Assembly: GCA_050945275.1 (NCBI GenBank) | Contig: JBMNSQ010000029.1 | Coordinates: forward strand, 1-16,551 | DNA: 16,551 bases | From: JAAYWY01 sp050945275 | GTDB lineage: Bacteria > Bacillota > DTU030 > DUMP01 | Direction: 5' to 3' | Part shown: positions 1 through 8,812 of the stretch, piece by piece | Numbering within the stretch: position 1 is the first letter of the stretch | Layout: each line of letters opens with the position of its first letter | Made by a program: the position numbers and the translations under genes | Notes under the pieces: generated by a model | What the model was told of the DNA's origin: nothing | The model's input: the letters and a program-made list of their open reading frames with translations, nothing else | The model's database searches: none

Positions 1-69
1 CCGCCCTGGACTTTCGTCGGGTGAAAGCTAAGAAAAGCTGTCTCTCAAATAGGTGCAAACATTAGTCAT

Positions 70-107
70 GGTGTAGTAGCGAGGCAAAACTCCCTCGCCA
101 CTACACC
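70..107 (-). terminator. Strong hairpin downstream of eno, possible terminator
   Basis: A 15-bp stem with a loop of about 8 nt lies about 33 bases past the eno stop codon. Arms are at 70-84 and 93-107. The single imperfect position is A-C if read from the plus strand but a G-U wobble pair in the minus-strand RNA, so the structure fits an eno transcript better. No U-run follows on the minus strand, so it may be a 3' stability hairpin or a non-canonical terminator instead of a classic intrinsic one. The remaining 1-69 stretch shows no supportable gene. Confidence 0.55.
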
Positions 108-140
108 TAAGTAAATTGGCTATAACTCACTGTACATAAA

Positions 141-1448
<1,308 letters not shown>

Positions 1449-1475
1449 TCATTTTGCCTTAGATTGGGTTGGCCT

Positions 1476-1504
1476 CGGGCGTTCTCTGACGGCGCGAACT
1501 CCCG
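1476..1504 (-). other. Intergenic hairpin between gpmI and eno
   Basis: Inverted repeat with arms at 1476-1484 and 1496-1504: four pairs, one mismatch, then four pairs, around an 11-nt loop. It is not followed by a U-run. It probably forms in the gpmI-eno intercistronic RNA and could affect processing or stability; this role is inferred. Confidence 0.5.
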
Positions 1505-1506
1505 CC

Positions 1507-1534
1507 AGGACGAACGAGCTCTTATGTTCGTCCT
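1507..1534 (-). other. Perfect 9-bp inverted repeat over the gpmI stop
   Basis: AGGACGAAC and GTTCGTCCT arms (1507-1515 and 1526-1534) with a 10-nt loop. The upstream arm in the transcript is the end of gpmI (codons for Gly-Arg-Thr), and the stop codon lies in the loop. No U-run follows, so a simple terminator is unlikely. Together with the neighbouring hairpin it makes a two-hairpin intercistronic element. Confidence 0.55.
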
Positions 1535-3060
1535 ATTAGCAACGTTTCGCCCGTCATCTCTTTGGGTTTGGGCAAGTTCAGCAAATCCAAAATAGTAGGC
1601 GCTACATCGGCCAGGCGGCCGGGACGAACTTGCCAGTCAGTGGCCTGCTCAGCTGCGACAATAAACGGCACTTGGTTGCAGGAATGAGCTGTATGGGGCT
1701 CGCCGTTTTCGTCCACCATTTGTTCACCGTTGCCGTGGTCCGCCGTTATAAGGGCTGCTCCCTTTTGAGCCAGCACCTCTGATACCACTTGGCCCAGGCA
1801 TTCATCCACAGCTGCCGCCGCTTTGACGGTGGCAGCCATGTCGCCGGTATGCCCCACCATATCAGCATTGGCAAAATTTAAAATCACCACATCGTGCTTG
1901 TGCTGGCGCAGCTCTTCTACTGCTGCCGCCGCCACCTCGTAAGCACTCATTTCCGGTTCAAGATCATAAGTAGCCACCTTAGGTGACGGAATTAGTCGCC
2001 GCTGTTCACCAACAAACGGTTTTTCCTCGCCCCCGTTAAAAAAGAATGTGACGTGGGCATATTTCTCTGTTTCGGCTATACGCAGTTGGTTTAAGTTATG
2101 TTTAGCTAAGTATTCACCTAAAGTATTCGTTAGCTCCAGTGGTTCAAAAGCCACCGGTGCATCTATGGTTTCGTCATACTGGGTGAAACAAATAAAATGA
2201 ATCTGAGGCCAATTTGGGCCACGGTCAAAACCGATAAAATCAGCATCCACTAGCGCTCTTGTTAACTGCCGAGCTCGATCAGGGCGAAAATTAAAGTAAA
2301 TTACAACGTCGCCCTGATTTATTGTAGCCACCGGCCGCCCGCTGGCAGTTTGTACTACCGTAGGTCGGACAAACTCGTCACTTTCACCCCGGTCATACGC
2401 TTCCCGTACTGCCTCATCAGCTGAAGATGCTTGTTCACCCTCACCACATACCAAAGCGGCATAAGCTAACGCTGTTCGTTCCCACCGCTGGTCACGATCC
2501 ATGGCAAAGTAGCGACCGCTTACAGTGGCGATTTGCCCCACATTAAGCTGTTCCATTTTTTCTTCCAAAGCCGATAAATATACGCGCGCACAAGCAGGCG
2601 GTACATCCCGACCATCAAGAAATGCGTGTACAAACACCTGGTCCAAACCTTTTTTCGCCGCCAGCTCAAGCAGAGCATACACATGATCGATATGACTGTG
2701 TACACCACCGTCGGATAGTAGGCCCATAAGATGCAGCTTATGTCCTTGGGCCTTAGCCAGTGCTTCCTGGAGCGCTGGATTAGTAAAGAAATCACCTTGC
2801 CTAATGGCCCGGTTAATACGAGTATAATCCTGGTACACTATTCTGCCAGCACCTAAGTTTAGGTGGCCCACTTCGGAATTGCCCATTTGCCCTTCCGGCA
2901 ATCCGACATCTTCGCCTGCTGCCGCCAGTGCCGTGTGGGGATAGCGTTCCCAAAACGACATAAAGTTCGGTGTCTTAGCTTGGGCAATTGCATTCCCTAG
3001 GCTCTTGGGAGCACAGCCCCAGCCATCCATGATAATCAGAACCACTGGTTTAAGCGGCAC
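1522..3060 (-). CDS. gpmI: 2,3-bisphosphoglycerate-independent phosphoglycerate mutase
   Basis: Interconverts 3-phosphoglycerate and 2-phosphoglycerate in the cytoplasm; belongs to the Mn-dependent alkaline phosphatase-like family. The 512-residue product has the usual length. Visible motifs: metal-binding Asp12 in IIMDGWG (residues 9-15), the catalytic serine Ser62 in MGNSEVGH (59-66), LDGRDVPP, and the C-terminal metal site ITADHGNGEQM. The start is GTG with GAGGGGG seven bases upstream, 11 bases after the tpiA stop. The gene ends inside an inverted repeat that spans its stop codon. Unlike the cofactor-dependent GpmA, it needs no 2,3-bisphosphoglycerate. Assignment is secure. Confidence 0.97.
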   Translation of the reverse strand: MPLKPVVLIIMDGWGCAPKSLGNAIAQAKTPNFMSFWERYPHTALAAAGEDVGLPEGQMGNSEVGHLNLGAGRIVYQDYTRINRAIRQGDFFTNPALQEALAKAQGHKLHLMGLLSDGGVHSHIDHVYALLELAAKKGLDQVFVHAFLDGRDVPPACARVYLSALEEKMEQLNVGQIATVSGRYFAMDRDQRWERTALAYAALVCGEGEQASSADEAVREAYDRGESDEFVRPTVVQTASGRPVATINQGDVVIYFNFRPDRARQLTRALVDADFIGFDRGPNWPQIHFICFTQYDETIDAPVAFEPLELTNTLGEYLAKHNLNQLRIAETEKYAHVTFFFNGGEEKPFVGEQRRLIPSPKVATYDLEPEMSAYEVAAAAVEELRQHKHDVVILNFANADMVGHTGDMAATVKAAAAVDECLGQVVSEVLAQKGAALITADHGNGEQMVDENGEPHTAHSCNQVPFIVAAEQATDWQVRPGRLADVAPTILDLLNLPKPKEMTGETLLIGRT

Positions 3061-3073
3061 GTACTTACCCCCT

Positions 3074-3832
3074 CTATCTTGACGCCGACTTTACGATGGC
3101 GGAAAAGTCCTTAGCCTTAAGACTGGCTCCTCCCACTAATGCACCGTCGATCCCTTCCTGCGACAGGAACTCACTGCTGTTGGTAGCATTAACACTGCCG
3201 CCGTACAAAATGCGCACAGCGCTAGCAGCATCGGCTCCAAACTTGGCTGTTACCAAATCACGAATTGTTTGGGCCATAGCCGTTGCATCAGCCGGCTGGG
3301 CCGACCGTCCGGTACCTATAGCCCAAATTGGCTCATAGGCAATTACCAATTGGCCGGCCTGATCTGCAGTCACAAGTTTCAAGTCGGCTTCCAGTTGACC
3401 CTTAACTACCTCTTTCTCCCGTCCGGCTTCACGCTCGGCCAGGCTTTCACCCACGCATAAGATCGGATTTAGGCCGGACTTAAAGGTTGCCTCCAGTTTT
3501 TTGGCAATCTCGGAATCGCTTTCTTTCTGGTACGCTCGCCGTTCGGAGTGTCCTACAATTACGTAGCGCACGCCAAGGTCCACTAGCATTGTCGGTGAAA
3601 TTTCACCGGTGTATGCTCCTTTTGTTTCGTAAAACAGATTTTGGGCCCCCAAGATCACTTTGCTCCCGGCTATTTGCTGACCAACCGGGTATAAAGCAGT
3701 GAACGGCGGGCACACTACCACCTCTGTTACTTGATTATCTATCTTAGAAGCCAAAAGCTCCCTTACTAAGGTCACCGCTTCCGGTACAGTATTGTTCATT
3801 TTCCAGTTGCCAGCAATAATAGGAACTCGCAT
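3074..3832 (-). CDS. tpiA: Triosephosphate isomerase
   Basis: Interconverts dihydroxyacetone phosphate and glyceraldehyde-3-phosphate in the cytoplasm. The 252-residue protein has the complete TIM-barrel family pattern: Asn9 and Lys11 in GNWKMN, catalytic His95 in IVGHSERR, catalytic Glu167 in AYEPIWAIGTG, and the late phosphate-binding GGSV and GALVGGASL segments. An in-frame GTG at 3841 would add three residues. The ATG at 3832 is chosen because the N-terminus MRVPIIAGNWKMN is the family norm and AAGGTGA at 3838-3844 lies five bases before it. That site overlaps the space just after the pgk stop, so translation is probably coupled to pgk. Confidence 0.96.
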   Translation of the reverse strand: MRVPIIAGNWKMNNTVPEAVTLVRELLASKIDNQVTEVVVCPPFTALYPVGQQIAGSKVILGAQNLFYETKGAYTGEISPTMLVDLGVRYVIVGHSERRAYQKESDSEIAKKLEATFKSGLNPILCVGESLAEREAGREKEVVKGQLEADLKLVTADQAGQLVIAYEPIWAIGTGRSAQPADATAMAQTIRDLVTAKFGADAASAVRILYGGSVNATNSSEFLSQEGIDGALVGGASLKAKDFSAIVKSASR

Positions 3833-3844
3833 CAATCTCACCTT

Positions 3845-5026
3845 CTATTTATCTTGGAGTACCATTACCCCAGGTAGTTCTTTTCCTTCAAGAAACTCAA
3901 GCGAAGCTCCGCCACCCGTGGAAATATGGTTCATTTGCTCACTCAAGCCAAACTTAGCCACGGCCGCAGCCGAATCGCCACCACCCACCACGCTGATAGC
4001 ACGGGCATCGGCTAATGCCTGTGCCACCGCCCGCGTTCCAGCTGCAAACGGAGTCAACTCAAATACACCCATCGGCCCATTCCACAGCACAGTATGGGCG
4101 GTAGCGATGGTATCTTGATATAGCTTTCTTGTTTGTGGCCCAATATCCAGTCCCATTTGATCAACCGGTATATCATTTACCGCTACCACTTTAGAAACAG
4201 CAGCGGAGCTAACTTCTGGCGCTACTATCACGTCCACCGGTAACAGTAAATTCACATTGTGTTCCTTAGCCTGGGCCATAATCGTTTTGGCCACTTCGAT
4301 TTTATCCTCTTCTAACAGCGAGCGGCCCACCTGGTAACCTTGCGCTGCTAAAAAGGTAAAGGCCATGCCACCGCCGATGATCAGACTATCCACCCGTTTA
4401 ACCAGGTTTTCAAGAACGGTGATCTTGTCAGAAACCTTAGCCCCGCCAAGGATAGCTACAAACGGGCGCTTGGGCTTATCTAATGCATCACCTAACATTC
4501 TAAGTTCCTTCTCCATTAAAAAACCAGCCACCGCCGGCAGGAACTGGGCTACTTTAGCCGTCGAACAATGGGCCCGATGAGCCGTCCCGAAAGCATCGTT
4601 TACGTAAAGATCGGCCAATTTAGCTAAATCCTGGGCCAATAGTTCATCGTTCTTTTCTTCCCCGGGATAAAAGCGGATATTCTCTAAAAGTAATACCTGG
4701 CCTTCCTTAAGAGCCGCTACCGCCGCCTCCGCTTTCGGTCCTACGGCCACGTCAATTTTTTGAACCGGTTCTTGTAACAACTGTTCCAATTTCTTGGCCA
4801 CAGGGTCCAGCCGTAAGTCGTCCACCACTTTCCCTTTCGGCCGACCGAGATGAGACACTAAGATAATCTTGGCGCCGGCTTCTTTTAGATACGTTATAGT
4901 GGGCAGAGCAGCGCGAATACGAGTGTCGTCGGCCACTATGCCGTCTTTTAGCGGGACATTAAAATCCACCCGCACCAAGACCCGGCGTCCACCCACCGAA
5001 ATGTCACTAAGCGTTTTCTTGGCCAT
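3845..5026 (-). CDS. pgk: Phosphoglycerate kinase
   Basis: Transfers the acyl phosphate of 1,3-bisphosphoglycerate to ADP, the first ATP-forming step of lower glycolysis. The 393-residue product is full length. Visible motifs: substrate-binding DFN at 21-23 in [15 protein letters not shown] at 59-65, GGAKVSDKI, the nucleotide-site NGPMGVFE, and the C-terminal GGGDSAAA and STGGGASLE loops. Start ATG has GGGAGG a few bases upstream and lies 27 bases after gap; tpiA starts directly after its stop. It is not fused to triosephosphate isomerase, as seen in some Thermotogales. Assignment is secure. Confidence 0.97.
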   Translation of the reverse strand: MAKKTLSDISVGGRRVLVRVDFNVPLKDGIVADDTRIRAALPTITYLKEAGAKIILVSHLGRPKGKVVDDLRLDPVAKKLEQLLQEPVQKIDVAVGPKAEAAVAALKEGQVLLLENIRFYPGEEKNDELLAQDLAKLADLYVNDAFGTAHRAHCSTAKVAQFLPAVAGFLMEKELRMLGDALDKPKRPFVAILGGAKVSDKITVLENLVKRVDSLIIGGGMAFTFLAAQGYQVGRSLLEEDKIEVAKTIMAQAKEHNVNLLLPVDVIVAPEVSSAAVSKVVAVNDIPVDQMGLDIGPQTRKLYQDTIATAHTVLWNGPMGVFELTPFAAGTRAVAQALADARAISVVGGGDSAAAVAKFGLSEQMNHISTGGGASLEFLEGKELPGVMVLQDK

Positions 5027-5053
5027 ATCCTTTCCTCCCGCTATCGATCTAAC

Positions 5054-6058
5054 TTAGTACCCTTTTTGCCCAATAAAAGCAATCAGGTCTACGCAGCGGC
5101 AAGTATAGCCCCACTCGTTATCATACCAAGCCACTACTTTCGCCATATTTCCAATAACCTGAGTGAGTCCGGCATCAACAACGGAAGAAAAGGAAGTTCC
5201 TCGAAAATCGGCTGACACCAACGGTTCCTCGGTATAGCCTAAAATACCCTTTAGCGGTCCATCGGCCGCCTCAGCCAAAGCAGCATTGATCTCCTCCACC
5301 GATGCTTCCTTGCCTAATTCGATAGTTAGGTCCACCGTAGACACTGTTGGCGTCGGAACCCGCAAGGCATACCCATTAAGCTTTCCTTTTAGCTCCGGCA
5401 AAACAAGAGCCACCGCTTTAGCCGCACCAGTGGTAGTCGGTATAATAGAATAGGCGGCCGCCCGTGCCCGGCGTAGATCTTTGTGATTGGCATCCAGTAT
5501 CTTCTGATCGTTGGTATAAGCGTGTACAGTCACCATTAGACCCTTCACAATACCGAAACTTTCATCGATAACTTTGGCCACCGGCGCCAGGCAGTTAGTT
5601 GTGCAAGAGGCATTGGAAATAATATTATGCTCGCACGGATTGTAGTCTTGGTCGTTTACACCCATCACAATAGTTATGTCTTCGCCTTTAGCCGGTGCAG
5701 ATACCACCACCTTTTTAGCTCCGGCCTTTAAATGATACTCTAGCTTGTCGCGCTCCCTAAGTTTACCGGTGGACTCTAGAACTACATCGGCCCCTACTTC
5801 TTTCCACGGAAACTCATAAGAATCACGAATGTTGTATGTTTTTATCTCACGGCCGTCTACCACTAAACCATTATCGGTAGCGGCCACATCGTGCTGCAAT
5901 GTGCCGTACAAAGAATCGTACTTAAGCAAGTGAGCCGACATATAGTTATCTCGTACACCGTTTATGCCCACAATCTCGACCGCCGGATTAGAAAGGGCCG
6001 CCCTAAAAAAGAGCCGACCAATTCGACCGAAGCCATTAATAGCAACTTTAACCGTCAT
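5054..6058 (-). CDS. gap: Glyceraldehyde-3-phosphate dehydrogenase, NADP-type cofactor residues
   Basis: Phosphorylating GAPDH, converting glyceraldehyde-3-phosphate to 1,3-bisphosphoglycerate. 334 residues, typical length. N-terminal Rossmann motif NGFGRIGR (8-15), catalytic Cys152 in NASCTTNC, His179, and the C-terminal WYDNEWGY. The cofactor positions are unusual. The Asp of NAD-specific enzymes (Asp32 in Bacillus numbering) is Gly34 here, and the Leu187-Pro188 pair is Ala190-Asn191 in the segment LDANHKDLRRARAAA. Chloroplast-type NADP-using GAPDHs have Ala-Ser at that pair, so relaxed or NADP-preferring use is inferred. It follows cggR by 60 bases with a purine-rich SD (AAAGGAAGAG), as in B. 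subtilis, where the cggR-proximal gapA is NAD-linked. Confidence 0.96.
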   Translation of the reverse strand: MTVKVAINGFGRIGRLFFRAALSNPAVEIVGINGVRDNYMSAHLLKYDSLYGTLQHDVAATDNGLVVDGREIKTYNIRDSYEFPWKEVGADVVLESTGKLRERDKLEYHLKAGAKKVVVSAPAKGEDITIVMGVNDQDYNPCEHNIISNASCTTNCLAPVAKVIDESFGIVKGLMVTVHAYTNDQKILDANHKDLRRARAAAYSIIPTTTGAAKAVALVLPELKGKLNGYALRVPTPTVSTVDLTIELGKEASVEEINAALAEAADGPLKGILGYTEEPLVSADFRGTSFSSVVDAGLTQVIGNMAKVVAWYDNEWGYTCRCVDLIAFIGQKGY

Positions 6059-6118
6059 GGTATCTCTTCCTTTCTTTTCCTTCCCTTATTTTTTGCTTCA
6101 CTCGCTAACCATGTACAA

Positions 6119-7234
6119 CTAACGGAAAATTTCGGTACATCCCCTCCTCCCAATAAGGTCCAGCATTTTCTGCAAAGCACCCTCATCGGTTACTAGCGTA
6201 GTAGGAGGAAAATCGTAGGTTAACACAGCCAGCATAGCCTCCGCTTTACTACTACCGCCAGCTACAGCCATTACATGGCCGATACGCTTAATATGCTCCA
6301 ACTTTAAGCCGGTACTCGCAGTTACATAGACAATTTCACCACGCCGATTAAAATAATAGCCAAAAGTTTCCCCTACTGCCCCCAGCTGCTCGAGCAAGCT
6401 GACTTGGTCGGGCCCAAGTTGCCTCCGCTTAGCCATCGCTTGGGCCTCCCCAATTCCCAGCAGCAGAATCGAAGCTGACCGCACCACCTCCAAGACCTCA
6501 CGTATTTCCGGTTCCTGAGCTAAAGCAGCCGCTGCCTTAGCCCCTAAACTATCCGGTAAATGTAGCAATCGGTAGTTAGCGTTTAGTTTAGCAGCCATCT
6601 CAGCGGCAATGGTCCCCGCTTGTTTGCTTAAATCCTCGCCCATACCACCTCTAGCCGGAACTACCGTAAGGCGGCTATGAAAATTGGCCGGCACTAACGA
6701 CTCCGCCACTTTCGCCAGCGTAGTACCGCCAGATACAGCCAACACCATATCTTCAGTTAACATGGACTTTAGATGCTCAGCGGCCGCACGCCCCATATCC
6801 CGTTGCACAACGTCGCTTCTGTCGCTGTCTCCTGGCACAGCGATGACACGCGCTAGATTAAGATGGCGCTGCAGCATTAACTCGGATGTTGTAAGATCAT
6901 GAGCTTCATGCATGTATCCATGCAAATCCTCCACTAATTGCTTTCCTTCAGCGGTTAGGACCATGCCCAGACTACTACTGGCAATAAGGCCTCTCTCGCG
7001 CAAAAATTCTACTTCGGATCTGAGCTTACGTTCAGTCGTACCCAGCTCCTTAGCTAATACTCGCCGGCCAACTGGCATAAGCAATGAAATAGTTCGTAAA
7101 ATAGTATACCTCCGGGTTAGAACGTCTATCAGTTCCGGTACTAACCTTTGCTGCAAACTGGTTACCGTTTGCAATGTCTGGCTATTGGGTCGCCTTTCGT
7201 CCCGCGTTTGCGCTATATGTCCCGCTTTAGTCAA
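6119..7234 (-). CDS. cggR: CggR-type central glycolytic genes repressor (SorC family)
   Basis: DNA-binding repressor of the downstream glycolytic operon; family members respond to fructose-1,6-bisphosphate. An N-terminal winged helix (GRRVLAKELGTTERKLRSEV, about residues 55-74 from this start) is followed by a sugar-binding SorC domain with VSGGTTLAKVAESL and the late AVAGGSSKAEAM segment. The open frame extends to a GTG at 7315 with no SD. The TTG at 7234 is chosen because GGGAGGAGG at 7244-7252 lies nine bases upstream, giving 371 residues. A second TTG at 7174 would give 351 residues and align residue for residue with the start of B. subtilis CggR as I remember it, but has no nearby SD. 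Two CGGGAC repeats lie between these starts. Function is firm; the start is not. Confidence 0.93.
   Translation of the reverse strand: MTKAGHIAQTRDERRPNSQTLQTVTSLQQRLVPELIDVLTRRYTILRTISLLMPVGRRVLAKELGTTERKLRSEVEFLRERGLIASSSLGMVLTAEGKQLVEDLHGYMHEAHDLTTSELMLQRHLNLARVIAVPGDSDRSDVVQRDMGRAAAEHLKSMLTEDMVLAVSGGTTLAKVAESLVPANFHSRLTVVPARGGMGEDLSKQAGTIAAEMAAKLNANYRLLHLPDSLGAKAAAALAQEPEIREVLEVVRSASILLLGIGEAQAMAKRRQLGPDQVSLLEQLGAVGETFGYYFNRRGEIVYVTASTGLKLEHIKRIGHVMAVAGGSSKAEAMLAVLTYDFPPTTLVTDEGALQKMLDLIGRRGCTEIFR
7189..7224 (-). promoter_or_regulatory. Probable CggR operator (two CGGGAC repeats 20 bp apart)
   Basis: Minus-strand CGGGAC occurs at 7219-7224 and 7199-7204, exactly 20 bp apart, the period of the B. 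subtilis CggR operator (CGGGAC-N6-TGTC-N4 repeated). The first copy continues as CGGGACATATA, which from memory matches the B. subtilis right half-site. The TGTC halves are degenerate here (CGCA, CGAC). A weaker CGGGTC lies 18 bp upstream at 7237-7242. The site sits between two possible cggR starts, which suggests autoregulation. I see no convincing sigma-A promoter just upstream. Confidence 0.6.
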
Positions 7235-7243
7235 CAGACCCGG

Positions 7244-7252
7244 CCTCCTCCC
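7244..7252 (-). promoter_or_regulatory. Ribosome binding site supporting the cggR TTG start
   Basis: GGGAGGAGG, the strongest SD-like run near the cggR 5' end, nine bases before TTG at 7234. The longer GTG start at 7315 has none. This site decides the chosen start but conflicts with the homology-preferred start at 7174. Confidence 0.65.
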
Positions 7253-7323
7253 GTTCCCCTTTGTTAATTCTTCGTCCGGGAAGAAAATCCTGCCTACCGG
7301 TACAACTTTTTCCACACATCACA

Positions 7324-8685
7324 CTAATAACGCCTTCTGCTGGAAGATGACGGAATATTGGCTTCTTGACGATACTTGGCCACTGTACGGCGCGATACGT
7401 TAATTCCCCTTTGTGCCAGTATTTTTGATAATTTTTGGTCGCTTAGCGGATTGTAAGGATCTTCTTGTAGTACCAAGTCGGTTATTATCCGCTTGACCGA
7501 TTCTGCAGCCGCCCCTTTGCCATCAGAACTATCCACTCCACTATCAAATAGTATCCGCAAAGGGAAAACCCCATGCGGTGTCTGGATAAATTTGTTCGCC
7601 GTAGCACGGCTCACAGTGGATTCATGAACGTCTATTTTGTCAGCCACTTCTCTTAGTGTCAGCGGTCTTAAGTGACGGACTCCGAAGTCAAAAAAGGACC
7701 CTTGTAACCGCAGCAAAGTCTCCACAATTCGGTAGATAGTCAAACGCCGCTGTTCGATGCTACGAATAAGCCATACAGCTGAATTTAACTTTGTTTTGAC
7801 GTACTTTTTAGTGGCACTGTCAACGCTGCTACCATCGGTTAAAATATGCCGATAAGAATTATTAACACGCAAGCGGTTCCCTACCGTGTCATTTACTAAA
7901 ATCACATACTCTCCTGCCACCTTTTTCACCGTCACATCAGGTATAACATAGTGAATTTTTTCCCCGTCATTATACTCCCGGCCCGGCTTAGGATCTAAAG
8001 TGCGAATAAAATCACGTATCGCTTGCACCTCTGGCAGCGATAACCCTAACTCCTCAGCCACTTTCCCTAGCCGGCCATCTGCTAAATCAGATAAGTGGTA
8101 CATAATAACTTGGCGAATTTCCGGTGTAAGACAGCCCAGCGCTTGGGCTTGAATAATCAAGCATTCTTCCAAATTCCTAGCTCCAGCACCACTTAGATCT
8201 ATTCGTTGAATTGCTTTTAAGATCCGTACAACTCTGGACCGGGGTTGCTGCAACATAGCGGCTAACTCAGATACAGTGCAACGAAGATAACCATTAGGAT
8301 CTAAACTGCCAATGATAAACGAACCGATCCTTTTTTCTTCCGGTGTTCGGGCAACCATATCCCACTCGGTTTGCAAGTGCTCCGCTAGAGTATTTTCCCG
8401 ACTTAGGAAGCTATCCCAGGCCGGTTGTCTCTTAGAATAATCGGGCACAAAACCCAAATCACTGCCATCGCTAAAGTATTCCAACCACTCCGGCAGATCC
8501 TCGGCCGTCTCCGGTACAAAATCCTCCTCCTCTAAGTCTAACAGAGGATTTTCTTGAAGCTCCTCCTGTATAAAAGCCAGTAGCTCTTGAATCGGCATCT
8601 GCAAAACAGCAATAGCTTGCCTAAGCTCTTGAGTCATAATTAGTTTTTGGGTCTGTTCTAGAATGAGGCTATAGGCCACACTCAT
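7324..8685 (-). CDS. rpoN: RNA polymerase sigma-54 factor
   Basis: Alternative sigma factor directing RNA polymerase to -24/-12 promoters, activated by enhancer-binding ATPases. The 453-residue product shows all three parts. Region I is glutamine and leucine rich (LEQTQKLIMTQELRQAIAVLQMPIQEL at the N-terminus), followed by an acidic linker. The core-binding middle includes GAGARNLEECL. The C-terminal DNA-binding part has a helix-turn-helix around LREVADKIDVHESTVSRA and the RpoN box RRTVAKYRQEANIP, close to the consensus ARRTVAKYRE. Start ATG has GAGAGGGG ten bases upstream. It lies 127 bases after whiA and directly precedes cggR, so it may share transcripts with the glycolytic genes. No sigma-54 promoter was found in this window. 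Confidence 0.95.
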   Translation of the reverse strand: MSVAYSLILEQTQKLIMTQELRQAIAVLQMPIQELLAFIQEELQENPLLDLEEEDFVPETAEDLPEWLEYFSDGSDLGFVPDYSKRQPAWDSFLSRENTLAEHLQTEWDMVARTPEEKRIGSFIIGSLDPNGYLRCTVSELAAMLQQPRSRVVRILKAIQRIDLSGAGARNLEECLIIQAQALGCLTPEIRQVIMYHLSDLADGRLGKVAEELGLSLPEVQAIRDFIRTLDPKPGREYNDGEKIHYVIPDVTVKKVAGEYVILVNDTVGNRLRVNNSYRHILTDGSSVDSATKKYVKTKLNSAVWLIRSIEQRRLTIYRIVETLLRLQGSFFDFGVRHLRPLTLREVADKIDVHESTVSRATANKFIQTPHGVFPLRILFDSGVDSSDGKGAAAESVKRIITDLVLQEDPYNPLSDQKLSKILAQRGINVSRRTVAKYRQEANIPSSSSRRRY

Positions 8686-8812
8686 ACTATCTGTACCCCT
8701 CTCCCCGTTATGACTTTTGGCACACTTACACTGATATCGAGTGTTGCACCTTATCGTAGACCCTTGCCCCTAAAAACCATCTATTATCTCCGGCTACAAA
8801 ATTCGCCGTGAC

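Noticed and set aside
1..30. Minus-strand GACGAAAGTCCAGGG resembles the conserved GGAAAGUCC segment of RNase P RNA
   Set aside because: Only a short stretch is visible at the window edge, the preceding bases differ from the conserved region, and it also forms a simple GNRA hairpin. Not enough to call an RNA gene; the adjoining sequence would decide.
3792..4118. Plus-strand open frame of 108 codons opposite tpiA and pgk
   Set aside because: Fully antisense to strongly conserved coding sequence, with no domain or SD support.
6912..7403. Plus-strand open frame of 163 codons opposite cggR and rpoN
   Set aside because: It straddles two well-supported minus-strand genes, has no recognisable domain, and its composition looks like an antisense shadow.
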